A stretch of 64,000 bases of DNA from NCBI GenBank assembly GCA_036136335.1, contig JAYZQT010000032.1:149283-213282 (forward strand), in the 5' to 3' direction. The notes below the pieces were generated by a model. The model was not told the origin of the DNA and searched no databases. It saw only the letters and a list, made by a program, of their open reading frames with translations. Positions 25,474 to 34,417 of this stretch are shown piece by piece. The position numbers and the translations under genes are program-made. The first letter of the stretch is position 1. Each line of letters begins with the position of its first letter. The stretch is from JAYZQT01 sp036136335. Its GTDB lineage: Bacteria; Pseudomonadota; Alphaproteobacteria; MPNO01; UBA830.

Positions 25474-26355
25474 TCACGCTGTAAACGCGAAATCGAATGC
25501 GTTGCCGTGCCTGCACACATGTCCGACAGAGGGGGAGGGAAAATGACCCGTCATCACCAGCGTTTCGGTTTCGCAATACCGGTCCAGAAATGTTTTACGT
25601 GACTTTGCGGACTGAATTCGGTCTGAGCAACCGACGGCACTCCAGTGTGGTTCTCTGCACTGAACAGGTGTATGCGCGACATCGCCAGAAATAATAGCGT
25701 TTTTGCCGCCGGAGTTTAGGGCAATGCTGACGTGACCCGGCGTATGGCCGGGTGTAGGCTCAAACCAAACCTGATTGTTGAATGCGTAATTATCTTCAAC
25801 AATTTCTGCCTGGTTTGCTTCGATTACTGGCAGAACACTGTCATCAATGCACCCATCCGAATATTTTTTTCCCTTCCTGTTTACCTCTGACCAAAACTCA
25901 AACTCCGTCTTTGCAAAAACGTAGCGTGCGTTCGGGAATGTAGGGACCCAGCGGCCGTCGACCAGACGCGTGTTCCATCCAACATGATCAGCGTGCAGGT
26001 GCGTACATAATACGAAGTCGATATCGTCGACTGAGCAGCCGATTGACGCAAGATTTTCCAGATACCTGCTACCTGACCGCCTCGACCAGGGGGCATAGAA
26101 CCGACGTTCTTTATCATTCCCCACGCATGAATCTATCAAGATCGTATGATTTTGGGTTTTCAGGACATAGGATTGCGTAGCCATGATTAGCCGGTTGGTT
26201 CCGGGTTCAAGGAACCGCGGTTCCATCCAGTCACGATGGGCGTCGATCTCCAGCGGGGCGGCGTCGGGAAGAAGAAAGTCGATTTTGAATTCCGGTCCTT
26301 CCGTTTCAATGATCCTGTGCCATGTGATTTGACCGATAATACCGCCGAAATTCAT
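25474..26355 (-). CDS. MBL-fold metallo-hydrolase
   Basis: The 293-residue protein has the metallo-beta-lactamase signature H119-L-H-A-D-H124, then TPGHTPGHVSI near residue 204 and SGDVAH near 224, giving a complete dinuclear metal site. Family members hydrolyse lactones, thioesters and similar bonds; the pattern resembles the lactonase-type branch. It lies upstream of an acyl-CoA ligase on the same strand and divergent from a quinone-reductase-like gene. A ring-opening lactone or thioester hydrolase role would suit the neighbourhood, but the substrate cannot be read from sequence. Confidence 0.88.
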   Translation of the reverse strand: MNFGGIIGQITWHRIIETEGPEFKIDFLLPDAAPLEIDAHRDWMEPRFLEPGTNRLIMATQSYVLKTQNHTILIDSCVGNDKERRFYAPWSRRSGSRYLENLASIGCSVDDIDFVLCTHLHADHVGWNTRLVDGRWVPTFPNARYVFAKTEFEFWSEVNRKGKKYSDGCIDDSVLPVIEANQAEIVEDNYAFNNQVWFEPTPGHTPGHVSIALNSGGKNAIISGDVAHTPVQCREPHWSAVGCSDRIQSAKSRKTFLDRYCETETLVMTGHFPSPSVGHVCRHGNAFDFAFTA

Positions 26356-26461
26356 TTTCTTTATCTCCCGATGAGGACGTCACTTTACAGCGATTGGAGT
26401 TTTTGTCATTCAATCGTCATTAGGTGAAGGCCGGTTTTACCAACTGACTTTCTGGATCCTT

Positions 26462-26490
26462 TTGCACCGCACGACCCTGTGGTTTATTCT
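26462..26490 (+). promoter_or_regulatory. Possible sigma70-like promoter for the MDR-monooxygenase pair
   Basis: TTGCAC at 26462-26467 and TATTCT at 26485-26490 are 17 bases apart and end 40 bases before the ATG at 26531. The -35 match is poor (three of six) and the -10 match fair (four of six). It lies in the 175-base divergent gap with the MBL gene. Confidence 0.22.
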
Positions 26491-26530
26491 GCGCTCACGA
26501 GGCTGCCTTTACTGGAGATATAACAGACCC

Positions 26531-27520
26531 ATGCGTGCCGTTGTCATTACCGATACCTCAAATCGTGGAGTTTCGATTCGGGAGGTGGCAGATCCCCTAC
26601 CGGGTGATACAGAGGTCCTGATTGAGGTAAAAGCGTGCGGTGTTAATTTTACCGACCTGCTATCGCTTGATGGCAAATATCAGAATAATCCCGACCCTCC
26701 GTTTACACCCGGTAAAGATGCCGCGGGGATCGTTTCCGCTGTGGGTAATGATGTAACCAGTCACAAAGCGGGCGATCGTGTAATAGCGCATGTAATTCAC
26801 GGCGCGATGGCGACAAAGGCCGTGTGTCCGGCGACACTTGCATTCCCACTCCCCGACAGCGTGAAATTTGAAACAGCGGCAGCGATGGGGCTCGCCTATC
26901 TTACCGGCTACCTCGCACTTTCCCGCCGTGGCCAGTTGAAGGCAGGCGATGCGGTGCTGATTAACGGTGCGTCGGGCGGCGTTGGCCTGGCTTCTGTCAG
27001 TCTCGCAAAGGCGCTGGGTGCGGGAACTGTTCTTGCTGGTTTGACTACCCCATCCAAGGCCGGGCGCGTTATCGAGGCGGGCGCAGATGCGGTCATTGAT
27101 CTGTCCGTCGAAGACCTCAAAAGTAACCTGAGACAGCAGGTGATGACGGCGACCAACCGGCGGGGCATTGATCTGGTATTTGACCTGGTTGGCGGGGAGG
27201 TTTTTGACGCTACCCTGCGGGTCATTGCGAACGAAGGACGGGCGGTGGTTTCGGGTTTCACATCCGGAACAATACCGGCGGTACGCACAAACTATCTGCT
27301 TTTGAAAAATATTGCAGTTGTCGGCTCGACCATCAATTACTACATCAAACAGGGTTCTCCGCTGGTTGGCGAAGCGCAGTCCGCGCTCTTTGAATTGTTG
27401 GATGCTGGAAAAATCGATCCGAACATCATGGTCCGCCTGCCATTTGAGAAATATATGGACGGGATCAAGTTGTTGGAGGACCGCAAAATTATCGGGAAAG
27501 CTGTGTTGCTGATGGATTAG
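26531..27520 (+). CDS. NADPH:quinone oxidoreductase-like MDR family protein
   Basis: This 329-residue medium-chain dehydrogenase/reductase lacks the zinc ligands and is of the quinone oxidoreductase/crotonyl reductase type. The nucleotide-binding motif is NGASGGVGLASVSLAKALG near residues 148-166. The N-terminal ACGVNFTDLLSLDGKY is the standard substrate loop. The start at 26531 fits the family; the frame reaches back to 26462 without a ribosome site. The NicC-like monooxygenase gene begins 29 bases after its stop. It probably reduces an enoyl or quinone intermediate. Confidence 0.88.
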   Translation: MRAVVITDTSNRGVSIREVADPLPGDTEVLIEVKACGVNFTDLLSLDGKYQNNPDPPFTPGKDAAGIVSAVGNDVTSHKAGDRVIAHVIHGAMATKAVCPATLAFPLPDSVKFETAAAMGLAYLTGYLALSRRGQLKAGDAVLINGASGGVGLASVSLAKALGAGTVLAGLTTPSKAGRVIEAGADAVIDLSVEDLKSNLRQQVMTATNRRGIDLVFDLVGGEVFDATLRVIANEGRAVVSGFTSGTIPAVRTNYLLLKNIAVVGSTINYYIKQGSPLVGEAQSALFELLDAGKIDPNIMVRLPFEKYMDGIKLLEDRKIIGKAVLLMD

Positions 27521-27549
27521 ATGCCCGGCAGGCGAGACAGGGAGTTACA

Positions 27550-28683
27550 ATGACTGGCATCGGGCCTAACGTCGCTATAATTGGTGCGGGTATCGGCGGC
27601 CTTGCTGCCTCTGCCTGTCTCAGAAAAATTGGTCTGGAAACAACAATCTATGAACAGGCACCGGCGTTTTCACGCATAGGTGCCGGCGTCCAGATGAGCC
27701 CGAATGCGATGCGGGTTCTTTATGGCATTGGAGTAGGGGAGCTTGTCCGCTCAACAGCCTTTGAACCACCTCACTGGCGGAACCGGGATTTTGATACGGG
27801 CCAGATGTCAAACGAGCATCCGCTCGGTCCCGATGCACACGGTCGCTACGGTGTGCCGTATCTCTTGATGCATCGCGGTGACCTGCATGCTGCGCTGCAC
27901 GGAGCGGTTCCAGACACGACCATTCGTTACGGACACAAACTGGCGGGCATTAATCAATCCGATGCAGGCGTGGTGTTGAGTTTTGAGAATGGTGAGAATT
28001 GCAAGGCTGATGCAGTTATAGCATCGGACGGTGTGCACTCGCCGGTGCGGGAGTGGATGCTTGATGCCGAGGCGCCTCATTTCACTGGCCGACTGGCCTA
28101 TCGAACCGCGTTTTCGACCGCATTTCTTAATGGTTACGAGATTATGGATGATAGTGTGAAATGGTGGGGACCCGACCGGCATATTGTCATCTATTATGTC
28201 ACCGCAGCCCGGGATGAGGTCTATTTCACGACCAGTCAGCCAGAACCAGGGTTTAAGGTCGAATCGTGGTCGGAGAAAGGCGACGTGAGTGAGCTATGCG
28301 ACGCGTTTTCCGACTTTCATGAAGACGTGCGAATGGTTTTGGGTTCTTGCCCCACGGTGCACAAGTGGGCAATTTTTGAACGTGATCCGTTGCCGGCGTG
28401 GAGCGATGGGAACGTAACGCTGATGGGGGATGCCTGCCATCCAATGACCCCCTACATGGCACAAGGGGCTGCCAACGCGCTTGAGGATGCCGTTATTCTG
28501 TCCCGGTGTCTCGCTAATCATGGAACCGATGATTTTGGGAGAGCATTCAAACGTTTTGAAGCCGCGCGCAAGCCGCGGACCAGCAGAATTCAGGCGACCT
28601 CCCACCGCAACGAATTCATGCGCAAACAAACCGATCCGGATTGGGTGTACGGGTACGACGCCTGGACCGTCGAGCTGCCTTAG
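27550..28683 (+). CDS. FAD-dependent aromatic hydroxylase resembling 6-hydroxynicotinate 3-monooxygenase (NicC)
   Basis: This 377-residue group A flavoprotein hydroxylase has GAGIGG near residue 12, ASDGVHSPVREW near 160 and MGDACHPMTPYMAQGA near 297, binding FAD and NAD(P)H. From memory, the regions VKWWGPDRHIVIYYVTAARD and the C-terminal DPDWVYGYD closely follow P. putida NicC, which converts 6-hydroxynicotinate to 2,5-dihydroxypyridine with loss of CO2. Salicylate hydroxylases share the fold but not these stretches as well. AGGGAG precedes the ATG. Molybdenum hydroxylases, an amidase and an MBL hydrolase nearby fit an N-heterocycle pathway, although no obvious NicX is seen. The last 4 bases overlap the convergent flavoprotein gene. 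Confidence 0.82.
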   Translation: MTGIGPNVAIIGAGIGGLAASACLRKIGLETTIYEQAPAFSRIGAGVQMSPNAMRVLYGIGVGELVRSTAFEPPHWRNRDFDTGQMSNEHPLGPDAHGRYGVPYLLMHRGDLHAALHGAVPDTTIRYGHKLAGINQSDAGVVLSFENGENCKADAVIASDGVHSPVREWMLDAEAPHFTGRLAYRTAFSTAFLNGYEIMDDSVKWWGPDRHIVIYYVTAARDEVYFTTSQPEPGFKVESWSEKGDVSELCDAFSDFHEDVRMVLGSCPTVHKWAIFERDPLPAWSDGNVTLMGDACHPMTPYMAQGAANALEDAVILSRCLANHGTDDFGRAFKRFEAARKPRTSRIQATSHRNEFMRKQTDPDWVYGYDAWTVELP

Positions 28684-30155
28684 TTATCTGTGTTCTGTCC
28701 GGCCGCCGCCACATGGCGCCCGGCGATGCGCCCTGAAGTAAATCCCCAACCAAGGTGGTGGCCGTGTCCTTCGAGCAGCAATCCGCCCTGGCCTGTGGAT
28801 CCACCCGCATACAGGCCCGGAATTGGAATATCATTTGTTCCCAGTACCTGCAGGTTTTCATTAACAGCAAGCCCTCCATCGGTGGCCATGATATAGGCCT
28901 GCACCGGTCCAAGAGCAGTGAACGGCGGAACCATAAACGGCCGCCGGGTTTTTACCGCGTCCGCCGAGTTGTAATCGGTTACTGATTTTTCGAGGGTGGC
29001 GGGGTTCACCCCAATTTGTTTGGCAAGGTCCGCAAGTGTTTCGGCCTGAAAGAAAATGTCTGGTCTGTTACGCCGATAGTCGCTGAGATAGGCATAGGCA
29101 ATACCCGGTGCCGTAGAGATGAAATAAGGCCAGGTTTCAAATTTTTCCGCCAGTGTGCCGTCCATCAGAACATAGGCTTCGCCCCCGGGTTGTGCAGGCA
29201 TGTGATTGGAGGGGCTTTCTGTCTCGTCTGCAAACCTTTCACCAACTCGGTTTATCAATAAGGCACCGTGGCGATAAAGATCGAGCGAGGGCATCAAGGC
29301 CGTGGTTAGGAACCCAAGTACAAATGGTCGCAGGATCCGCGCGGGCAGATGGTCTATCCCCCAATGGACAACCCGCGCCAGCCAGTTCCAAGGCGGCAAG
29401 CGGCGGACCAGGGTAATTTTTTCCGGTGGCCGGAACCGAATTTCGGGACCCAGGGCCACATCTCCGTTGATCACGCGACCCCCTAAAGCCGCCACAGGCT
29501 CGTGCCAGTCACCGGTGCTGGAAGAGTTAAACCCGTCTATACGGGCCATTTCGGGCGGCATATAACGCTGTTTCAGAAGTGTGTTTGAGGAAAAGTCACC
29601 TGCAGCAAGCACAACACCTTTCTCCGCAACAATTGATTCATTACCCACAACCACACCCCTGACACGACCATTTTCGACGATCAGGTCTCTCATCGGGCTT
29701 GAAACCCTGATCTCCACACCCAGCCTCGACGCATGTTTGGAGAGACGATGGATGAGCATTCGTGAATTTGGAAGGATATTGTGCATGCGCGGCTGCGTGT
29801 GCGGTGGTTCCGGCATCGGCCCGTAAAATACAAGTCCGAGGCCCAGCAGCCAGTCAAATGTAGGCGGGGTGTTATCTACCAGCAGGCGCCGCAACTTTCG
29901 GTTATCACGCTCTTTGAGATGGTCGCCCTGGAACAATTCCATGTCTTCGTAATGCTGGTCTGGGTTATCGGAGATGCCTGCGCGCCGCTGATGTGGTGAA
30001 GAACTGGTTGTAATCGAGCCTACCGACCAGCCGGATGTGCCACCCAGGACCGGCTTCTTTTCGATCATCAGAGTTTTTGCACCGTTCTCCGAGGCGGTGA
30101 TCGCTGCTGCAAGTCCTGCACTGCCGCTGCCGACGACGATAACGTCGTATGTCAT
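28680..30155 (-). CDS. FAD-dependent flavoprotein (fumarate reductase/ketosteroid dehydrogenase type)
   Basis: The 491-residue protein has the FAD-binding opening YDVIVVGSGSAGLAAAITA and the C-terminal FAD segment PIPGLYAGGSTGQGG of the FrdA/3-ketosteroid-1-dehydrogenase family. Such enzymes add or remove hydrogens at a C-C bond next to a carbonyl. The ATG at 30155 overlaps the Rieske gene stop as ATGA, which favours it over an in-frame GTG at 30161. Coupling to a Rieske oxygenase is unusual, since the normal partner is a ferredoxin reductase. It may dehydrogenate or aromatise the product of that oxygenase. Confidence 0.87.
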   Translation of the reverse strand: MTYDVIVVGSGSAGLAAAITASENGAKTLMIEKKPVLGGTSGWSVGSITTSSSPHQRRAGISDNPDQHYEDMELFQGDHLKERDNRKLRRLLVDNTPPTFDWLLGLGLVFYGPMPEPPHTQPRMHNILPNSRMLIHRLSKHASRLGVEIRVSSPMRDLIVENGRVRGVVVGNESIVAEKGVVLAAGDFSSNTLLKQRYMPPEMARIDGFNSSSTGDWHEPVAALGGRVINGDVALGPEIRFRPPEKITLVRRLPPWNWLARVVHWGIDHLPARILRPFVLGFLTTALMPSLDLYRHGALLINRVGERFADETESPSNHMPAQPGGEAYVLMDGTLAEKFETWPYFISTAPGIAYAYLSDYRRNRPDIFFQAETLADLAKQIGVNPATLEKSVTDYNSADAVKTRRPFMVPPFTALGPVQAYIMATDGGLAVNENLQVLGTNDIPIPGLYAGGSTGQGGLLLEGHGHHLGWGFTSGRIAGRHVAAAGQNTDN

Positions 30156-31168
30156 GGACACCCGTTCATTTCCGCGACTAGACCCTCTGCAACCATCCTG
30201 CGAGCCAGTGTTATGCCCCGGTCATTGTTAACGTTCATCATCAGGTCGTCCGTCCCGTCCAGTTTCAGCAACTCATGCTGCTCTTCGAGAATGATTTGAT
30301 CTTCGTCGAAGGTCTGCTCGATGGCCTTCTGGATTTTTTCTGTGATCGCGTCGTCTCCATAGCTGAAGGCCCGCGAGACGCCCCAGAAATAATGTAGCCT
30401 GTCTGGTGTTGCCGGAGTGATCGCATTCAACACTTCCCACCTCAGACCCTGCTCGAAATCGTTTGTTCCTGTGTCCACCGCGCGTGCGTCAATCCATACG
30501 AACGACGGCGCCTGAAAGCGGATCAACTGATAACGGTCAACCTTTCCATCAAAGTTTACGCATTGAGAGAACAGCGGCGGTGGATCACAATTTCGGACGA
30601 TACGGTCCACGTGAACCGTGCAATTCTCCCTTCGGGCTTCGATCGGTACTTCTGCCAGTTCAGCATGGCCAATGGTTGCTTTGTGAACAAAGGTCTCGTG
30701 CGTCAGGTCGAGAAGGTTATCAACGAGAAGCTGATAGTTGCAGTCCATCTGACGGTAGCCATGGTTCACCGTCCAGCCATCTTTTTGCATCCAGTGAAAG
30801 TCGGGAATGAGTTCTTCGTCGGCCTGATCTGCATCCCCGGGCCATATCCAAACCCAGCCATGCTTTTCAACAACCGGCGGTTTTCGAGCCTTAAACTGGG
30901 CCGGAATTTTTATTTGTCCGGGTATGCGTCTACAGCTCCCGTCCGGCCCAAAACTCAGGCCGTGATATCCGCAGGTGAGCGTATCACCCGACAAAACCCC
31001 CTTGGACAGGGCAAAGCGCCTGTGAGGACAGCGATCATCAAAAATGACCGGATCTCCACTATCGCCTCGAAACATGACATATGGTTCGTCCAGCAACCAC
31101 CGTTGGATCAGTTCCCGACTAAGCTCGGCGCTGGTCGCTGCCACATACCACCGGTTTTTCAGATACAC
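30152..31168 (-). CDS. Rieske [2Fe-2S] ring-hydroxylating oxygenase, VanA-like oxygenase component
   Basis: The 338-residue protein is a Rieske non-heme iron oxygenase of the vanillate demethylase/PobA-type branch. The Rieske ligands are Cys47-x-His49 and Cys66-x2-His69 (RCPHRR and TCGYHGLSF). The mononuclear iron histidines are His157 and His162 in NLLDLTHETFVH. These enzymes hydroxylate rings or remove O- or N-methyl groups and need a reductase; none of the usual VanB type is in the window. It starts 11 bases after the ornithine cyclodeaminase homologue and overlaps the flavoprotein by 4 bases. Confidence 0.92.
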   Translation of the reverse strand: MYLKNRWYVAATSAELSRELIQRWLLDEPYVMFRGDSGDPVIFDDRCPHRRFALSKGVLSGDTLTCGYHGLSFGPDGSCRRIPGQIKIPAQFKARKPPVVEKHGWVWIWPGDADQADEELIPDFHWMQKDGWTVNHGYRQMDCNYQLLVDNLLDLTHETFVHKATIGHAELAEVPIEARRENCTVHVDRIVRNCDPPPLFSQCVNFDGKVDRYQLIRFQAPSFVWIDARAVDTGTNDFEQGLRWEVLNAITPATPDRLHYFWGVSRAFSYGDDAITEKIQKAIEQTFDEDQIILEEQHELLKLDGTDDLMMNVNNDRGITLARRMVAEGLVAEMNGCP

Positions 31169-31179
31169 ATTAATCTCCG

Positions 31180-32169
31180 TCAGGTTAGCCTTGGGCTCAG
31201 TTTCACACGATCTGGGACCTTGTGTCCCCTGTTCTCAGTCCGAGCCCGTTGGAGAATGTCAATAGCCAACGCCAGATCGGATAATCCCATACCCATAGCC
31301 TTGAATAGTGTTATGTCCGCGTCGACAGGTCGTAATACATTATCTGCGAGGATGGATGCGATGCTTTTTACCTCCTTCCATGCCTCTTCGTCATTTCCGA
31401 AATGTGTTCGAAATTCACTCGAAAGATCCCGTACACTTTGAACCGAATCAACTGCGATAAGGCCGGCCCGTGCGAAAACATCTTCTGTAAATTCCTTACG
31501 GGCGGGAACGATTGCCCCCATGGCATTCAGATGGCTGCCCTTTGCCATCATATCGGATGTCAAAAACGGAGACGTTGAATTCGTGATCAGAGTAACCAGC
31601 GGTGATTGGTTGACGGCTTCTCTGGGGGTATCGACCGCACGTGTTGGAATGCCGAGAGTATCTGTGACTTCATTTGCAAATATATGACGGGTTGCTGGGT
31701 TTCTGCTTGACACCCGCACCTCCTTCAACGGGCGCACGGCGTGGACGGCGGCAATTTGGGGGAGAGCCTGCTTGCCCGTTCCCACGACCCCCATGCTGTC
31801 TGCGCCTGTCGGTGCCAGTCTTTTGGTTCCGACGCCTGTGACCGCGGCGGTGCGCATCTGACCCAAAGCGGTGGCTTCTATAACTGCAAGACACGCCCCA
31901 TCCACCATCGAAAAGAGGGTCACTGTCGTTTCAGATTTTCCCTGAACGTTTATCCAGGTTTTGAAGCCGCAGATCCCTTCGCTTGGAACAGCGCCACCGA
32001 TTGCGTGCATGGCGTCGTTATCCGCAACCATCAAATGTGTTTTGGGCATGCTCGCCGCCTGTTCCGAGATTTCCAACCCAAGTACTTTCTCTAGGGCGTT
32101 GATTGCTTCGGGCAGACTTATCAGGTCGATAACGTCGGCTTCGGTGATCCAGATCGGTGCAACAACCAT
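31180..32169 (-). CDS. Ornithine cyclodeaminase / mu-crystallin family protein
   Basis: The 329-residue protein belongs to the ornithine cyclodeaminase/mu-crystallin family of NAD(P)-dependent imine or amino-acid enzymes. The family segment QMRTAAVTGVGTKRLAP and the nucleotide-binding GVVGTGKQALPQIAAV are present, and the Lys in FKTWINVQGK fits the substrate site. Members include ketimine reductases, alanine dehydrogenases and cyclodeaminases. It leads the Rieske and flavoprotein genes on the minus strand and is divergent from the glyoxalase-like gene. Handling a cyclic imine or amine intermediate is a reasonable guess. Confidence 0.87.
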   Translation of the reverse strand: MVVAPIWITEADVIDLISLPEAINALEKVLGLEISEQAASMPKTHLMVADNDAMHAIGGAVPSEGICGFKTWINVQGKSETTVTLFSMVDGACLAVIEATALGQMRTAAVTGVGTKRLAPTGADSMGVVGTGKQALPQIAAVHAVRPLKEVRVSSRNPATRHIFANEVTDTLGIPTRAVDTPREAVNQSPLVTLITNSTSPFLTSDMMAKGSHLNAMGAIVPARKEFTEDVFARAGLIAVDSVQSVRDLSSEFRTHFGNDEEAWKEVKSIASILADNVLRPVDADITLFKAMGMGLSDLALAIDILQRARTENRGHKVPDRVKLSPRLT

Positions 32170-32326
32170 AAACTAGGGTACCTGTCGGTTTGTGATCCGG
32201 AAAATATTACCCCAACCGGTCTCGCTTGAGAAACCTTACCAAGGGTCGGATGTTTGGGGTGGCGCGCGCGACGGAATGGCTACAGAATTTCTCGCTTCGA
32301 CGACGACATTACATAAGCCTCGGGGT

Positions 32327-33265
32327 ATGGTGACTTTCATGATGGCAAACAATCCTTCAGAGGAACAAACTCCCGGCCCGGGCGAGATCTTTCTTGATCA
32401 TGTGGGCTGGTTTGTTCCCGATATTGACCAGGCTTCAAGTGCGTTTGAACTGCTTGGATTTCCGTTGACCCCCTTTACCATCCATATGAATGAGCATCCG
32501 GATGGGAGCCGCCTGCCCTCAGGAACGGCCAACCGGTGTGCAATGATTAGACGGGGGTACCTTGAGATACTTACGCGCCTTCCGGACGTAGATTCCGCGA
32601 TTACACAACAGATGGATGCTGGCCTTGCACGCTATACAGGCCTTCATCTGATTGCATTTACCGTTTCAGATACTGATGCGTTCACCCGCAGGCTCAGGCA
32701 GCAGGGCTTCGATCCCGATCTGCCTGTAGCTTTACGTCGTCCGATGCCTATGGATGATGGGAGTGAAAAAACCGCGGCATTTTCTGTGGTCCGTCTACCA
32801 TCAGATGCTATGGCCGAGGGGAGGGTCCAGGCGCTCAGTCAGGACACACCGGACATTGTCTGGCAGCCCTCTCTGATTGCGAGAGAAAACGGTGCTGAAA
32901 TGCTTTCCGGCGTGCTAATTGCATCGCCGGATCCGACGGAGACCGCGCAACGATATGAAAAATTCACTTCGAGGACCAAAAAGAAATCCGAATTCGGATA
33001 CAGTATCGCACTAGACCGTGGCACAATATGTGTCTGTTCGGAGGTTAAGTGTTCGGAGCTGCTCGTTCAAATTGACATTCCCAGCTTGCCCTTTATCGCG
33101 GCTGTTTCAATCAGTTGTAAAGATATGTCAGAAACCCGTTCTTTCCTTCATGAACGTAATGTTCCATTGCTGTCGGACGAGCCACAAAAAATGATTGTAG
33201 AACGCCAGGCAGGTGTCGGGGCGGCCTTGGTATTCCACGCTTCCGACACGCCGCCTTTCCCGTGA
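32327..33265 (+). CDS. Glyoxalase-like (VOC) domain protein
   Basis: About 312 residues. It starts with a VOC-like motif EIFLDHVGWFVPDIDQASSA, and has HLIAFTVSDTDAF about 100 residues later, as in the glyoxalase-like domain proteins (PF13468 type). The start is uncertain: the frame opens with GTG at 32192, only 22 bases from the divergent gene start, and ATG codons occur at 32276, 32327 and 32339. The GGGG just before 32327 would serve 32339 better. The gene overlaps the chaC-like gene by 4 bases (GTGA), so both are on one transcript. Its reaction is not known. Confidence 0.75.
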   Translation: MVTFMMANNPSEEQTPGPGEIFLDHVGWFVPDIDQASSAFELLGFPLTPFTIHMNEHPDGSRLPSGTANRCAMIRRGYLEILTRLPDVDSAITQQMDAGLARYTGLHLIAFTVSDTDAFTRRLRQQGFDPDLPVALRRPMPMDDGSEKTAAFSVVRLPSDAMAEGRVQALSQDTPDIVWQPSLIARENGAEMLSGVLIASPDPTETAQRYEKFTSRTKKKSEFGYSIALDRGTICVCSEVKCSELLVQIDIPSLPFIAAVSISCKDMSETRSFLHERNVPLLSDEPQKMIVERQAGVGAALVFHASDTPPFP

Positions 33266-33816
33266 ACCTGACTGATGTCTGGCTTTTCGGTTATGGCTCA
33301 TTGGTGTGGAGACCGGATTTTCCATTCGATGAAGTCCGTGTCGCCACAATTGCCGGGTGGTCCCGCCGTTTCTGGCAGGGTTCCACCGATCATCGCGGGG
33401 TGCCTGGGTCGCCGGGGCGGGTAGTGACACTTGTAGAAGATCCGGAAGCGGTGTGCATTGGGCGGGCCTACCTTGTAGATAATGCCAATCGTGCAATGGT
33501 GCTCAGGAAGCTGGATTTTAGAGAAAAGGGAGGATACTCGCTCCGCAATATTGAGGTCACTTTTCCCGAAAATGGAGGAACAAAAGCGGGGGCCCTAGTC
33601 TATATCGCCGGACCAGATAATTCCGAATGGCTAGGAGCTGCGTTGCCCGATGAGATTGCGGAACAGATTTCGGGAAGCAGCGGACCATCTGGCAACAATG
33701 ACGAATATGTCAAGAGGTTGGCTGGTGCCCTGAGGGATATTGGAGCGCAGGATACACATGTCTTCGAAATAGCAGCTCTGGTGTCTTCTTTGTCTTCGCG
33801 ACGGGGGGAGGGTTAA
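33262..33816 (+). CDS. Glutathione-specific gamma-glutamylcyclotransferase (ChaC-like)
   Basis: The 184-residue protein begins with the family signature VWLFGYGSLVWRPDFPF and contains the catalytic glutamate in DFREKGGYSLRNIEV near residue 90. ChaC enzymes convert glutathione to 5-oxoproline and Cys-Gly in the cytoplasm. The GTG start overlaps the previous stop. HyuA/HyuB families elsewhere in the window include 5-oxoprolinases, so 5-oxoproline made here could in principle be opened by them. A cysteine-dioxygenase-like gene follows nearby, hinting at sulfur/thiol metabolism. Its 3' end overlaps the convergent Lrp gene by 4 bases. Confidence 0.88.
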   Translation: MNLTDVWLFGYGSLVWRPDFPFDEVRVATIAGWSRRFWQGSTDHRGVPGSPGRVVTLVEDPEAVCIGRAYLVDNANRAMVLRKLDFREKGGYSLRNIEVTFPENGGTKAGALVYIAGPDNSEWLGAALPDEIAEQISGSSGPSGNNDEYVKRLAGALRDIGAQDTHVFEIAALVSSLSSRRGEG

Positions 33817-34274
33817 ATGTAGTCCAGAGGCAGTGCTGTGGTATATTTGATCTGCTCCATTGAAAATGATGAACTGACATCATAAAGCTCCACATTCTCA
33901 ATTAGTCTCTGATAGAAATCGTCGTAGGCGGCTATGTCCGGTACCACTACACGAAGAAGGTAATCGATATCGCCGGACATTCGGTAAAATTCCACGACCT
34001 CCGGGAAGGCATCCACCACTCGCGAAAAAGTTTGAAACCAGCCAGCATTATGTTTATCGGTTTTTATCGAAACGAAAACCGTGACGGCAACGTTAAGCTT
34101 TTCGGAATCCAGTAGTGCTACCCGGGACTGTATAACTCCTGTCTGTTCCATCTTCTGAATCCGACGCCAACAGGGCGTCGTTGATAACCCGACAGATTGC
34201 GCAATTTCCGCGACGGTAACTGTCGAATTTTTTTGCAGGATATTAAGTATTTTCTTATCAATCAGATCAAGCAA
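33813..34274 (-). CDS. Lrp/AsnC family transcriptional regulator
   Basis: This 153-residue protein has the Lrp/AsnC N-terminal winged helix-turn-helix (LDLIDKKILNILQKN, IAQSVGLSTTPCWRRIQKME) and a C-terminal RAM ligand-binding domain with GDIDYLLRVVV. Such regulators sense amino acids or related ligands and usually control a divergent gene. Here the divergent gene codes for a cysteine-dioxygenase-like cupin, across an AT-rich gap. It is the only local metabolic regulator I find in the window. Confidence 0.93.
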   Translation of the reverse strand: MLDLIDKKILNILQKNSTVTVAEIAQSVGLSTTPCWRRIQKMEQTGVIQSRVALLDSEKLNVAVTVFVSIKTDKHNAGWFQTFSRVVDAFPEVVEFYRMSGDIDYLLRVVVPDIAAYDDFYQRLIENVELYDVSSSFSMEQIKYTTALPLDYI

Positions 34275-34417
34275 GGAAATTTTCCTATTTTTTTACACTA
34301 TGAAAGCAAATATTATTAAAAAAATACAAATTATAAGAAAAAACGCAAATACATCATTCAAAAAAACCGTAAACTATGGACATAATACCGACAACGCTGG
34401 GCGCGCGGAGGGATCGG
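34275..34417. promoter_or_regulatory. AT-rich divergent control region between lrp-type gene and cysteine-dioxygenase-like gene
   Basis: The first 100 bases of this gap are strikingly AT-rich, with A and T runs such as AATATTATTAAAAAAATAC at about 34309-34327. This stands out from the surrounding coding DNA. Lrp-type proteins bind AT-rich, bendable DNA, so the gap is a likely operator for autoregulation and control of the divergent gene. No clean consensus box can be fixed by eye. Confidence 0.5.
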
